A stretch of DNA of 6,155 nt, taken from an uncultured Bacilli bacterium. Lineage in GTDB: Bacteria; Bacillota_I; Bacilli_A; RF39; UBA660. Each line of letters begins with the position of its first letter. Position 1 is the stretch's first letter. Below, in pieces: positions 5,560 through 6,155 of this stretch. Location: positions 1-6,155 of the forward strand of contig CAJTXY010000046.1 of assembly GCA_910583685.1 (NCBI GenBank). The letters run 5' to 3'. The notes below the pieces were generated by a model that worked only from the letters and a program-made list of their open reading frames with translations, did no database searches and was not told the origin of the DNA. Position numbers and translations under genes: made by a program.

Positions 5560-6155
5560 TTACTGTGATTCATTCTCGCTCATATCTACTACATAAGGAT
5601 CAGTCATAGTACCATTTCCACTTTTGATAATCGTCCCAGGTGCCAAAGAAACTACAGGCCGCACGCCGTTGAAGGAGTTATCGACGTTGCTACTGGTCAA
5701 GTTGCCACTAGAACTAGAGTTCAAGCGGAACACATCCGCACTGCGGTCGTTGAAGTCACTAGGCGATAAAGCCCAGTTATACTCTTTGGTATATAAATAA
5801 CTTGAGTTACTATAACCAGAATAATACCCGTGTCCTGCCATCGTTAACTCATCTGCTGTTAATAATGCGACTGGGTATGTTAACTTTCCATTTCCATTTT
5901 CACTACTTACTGTAAAGCGATCTGCCTCGTTTTTACACTCTACACTTGGACTCTTCGTTCTTACATTTCTTCCTTCTGCTCCAAAGAAAGTATAATCTGT
6001 TCTATTGTTTCCTGTTATTATTGATGAGTCTTCATCTTTACTCTTTAATGGTCCTCGATCAATACTTCTATCATTACACCAGATAGTATCTTCCAACTTG
6101 TCAGTATATTCTAACATATGGGCTTGATACCAATTATCTATTGTTTGTTTTACTG
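5560..6155 (-). CDS. C-terminal part of a secreted/pilin-like surface protein (runs off right edge)
   Basis: The frame is open to the window edge: before the Met at 6117 it continues as VKQTIDNWYQAH, so this Met is internal and the true start lies outside. The visible 197 residues contain IDNWYQ and LEDTIWCNDRS, then a Gly/Ser/Asn-rich region with a second cysteine (EC, about 57 residues after the first, a possible disulfide), GKLTYPVALLTADEL, NWALSPSDF and GVRPVVSLAPG, ending in GTMTDPYVVD. The order 'LTADE..G / W.LSP / GVRPVVSL' resembles C-terminal domains (DUF6273-like) of large extracellular proteins in gut Bacillota, some of which begin with a prepilin signal. This is recognition by eye. 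The region coding 'DFNDR' to 'NSFN' (5757-5668) is far richer in GC than the rest, with codons unlike its neighbours (see separate entry). No enzymatic motif is visible; an adhesive or ligand-binding surface role is inferred. A terminator follows. Confidence 0.75.
   Translation of the reverse strand, partial: VKQTIDNWYQAHMLEYTDKLEDTIWCNDRSIDRGPLKSKDEDSSIITGNNRTDYTFFGAEGRNVRTKSPSVECKNEADRFTVSSENGNGKLTYPVALLTADELTMAGHGYYSGYSNSSYLYTKEYNWALSPSDFNDRSADVFRLNSSSSGNLTSSNVDNSFNGVRPVVSLAPGTIIKSGNGTMTDPYVVDMSENESQ
5656..5757 (-). other. GC-rich, C-ending codon segment; candidate hypervariable region
   Basis: In the 30 codons from 5757 to 5668, 18 end in C, 8 in T, 4 in G and none in A. In the 30 codons from 6117 down to 6028 of the same gene, 3 end in C and about 10 in A. 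Bases 5661-5760 hold 52 G or C in 100, against 38 in 100 for 5841-5940. Most C-ending codons are AAC, GAC, TTC, CGC, GGC, ACC, AGC, GTC or TCC, that is AAC changed only at its two adenines. The segment ends in a GC-rich fixed block encoding GVRP (5667-5656). This is the layout of a variable region of a diversity-generating retroelement, but no template copy or reverse transcriptase lies in the window. Confidence 0.4.

Noticed and set aside
1..6155. CRISPR array, tRNA, rRNA, riboswitch, insertion sequence or attachment site
   Set aside because: I saw no regularly spaced repeats, cloverleaf pattern, transposase motif or terminal inverted repeats. All gaps between genes are under 140 bases and are accounted for by terminators and promoters.

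Overview
The window is an AT-rich bacterial segment in which every supported gene lies on the minus strand. It runs from an incomplete gene at the right edge (position 6155) to another incomplete gene at the left edge (position 1). The ricA-miaB pair, Gram-positive lipoproteins without an outer-membrane context, AGGAGG-type ribosome binding sites and very low GC point to a Bacillota (Firmicutes) genome, probably an uncultured gut-type Bacilli lineage. TGG is used for Trp and TGA as a stop (miaB), so the code is the standard bacterial one, not the Mycoplasma one. The lineage assignment is inference.

Layout in transcription order, right to left. (1) 6155-5560: C-terminal part of a secreted or pilin-like surface protein. 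It ends in an unusually GC-rich segment whose codons almost all end in C, T or G, followed by a GC-rich invariant block and a hairpin terminator. (2) 5449/5386-4697: an ankyrin-repeat protein with two competing starts, followed by a terminator. (3) 4558-3260: an HD-GYP-like protein that has lost most of its metal ligands, with its own near-consensus promoter and a strong terminator. (4) 3177-2374: a lipoprotein of the VanY/M15B D-Ala-D-Ala carboxypeptidase family. (5) 2305-1880: a small YehR/DUF1307-like lipoprotein with its own promoter. (6) 1857-442: miaB, the tRNA ms2i6A methylthiotransferase. (7) 449-111: ricA (YmcA/YlbF family), overlapping miaB and ending in a terminator that includes its stop codon. 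(8) 54-1: the first 18 codons of a prepilin-like gene with a textbook class III signal peptide.

The lipoprotein-miaB-ricA genes form one operon by spacing (22 bp gap, then an 8-base overlap), and vanY may read into it because no convincing terminator separates them. The ankyrin and HD-GYP genes look like single-gene units, each bounded by terminator and promoter. The miaB-ricA core is conserved housekeeping. The most unusual material is at the edges: a prepilin start on the left and, on the right, a C-terminal domain whose codon pattern resembles the variable region of a diversity-generating retroelement. No reverse transcriptase or template repeat is present in the window, so that idea remains a hypothesis.
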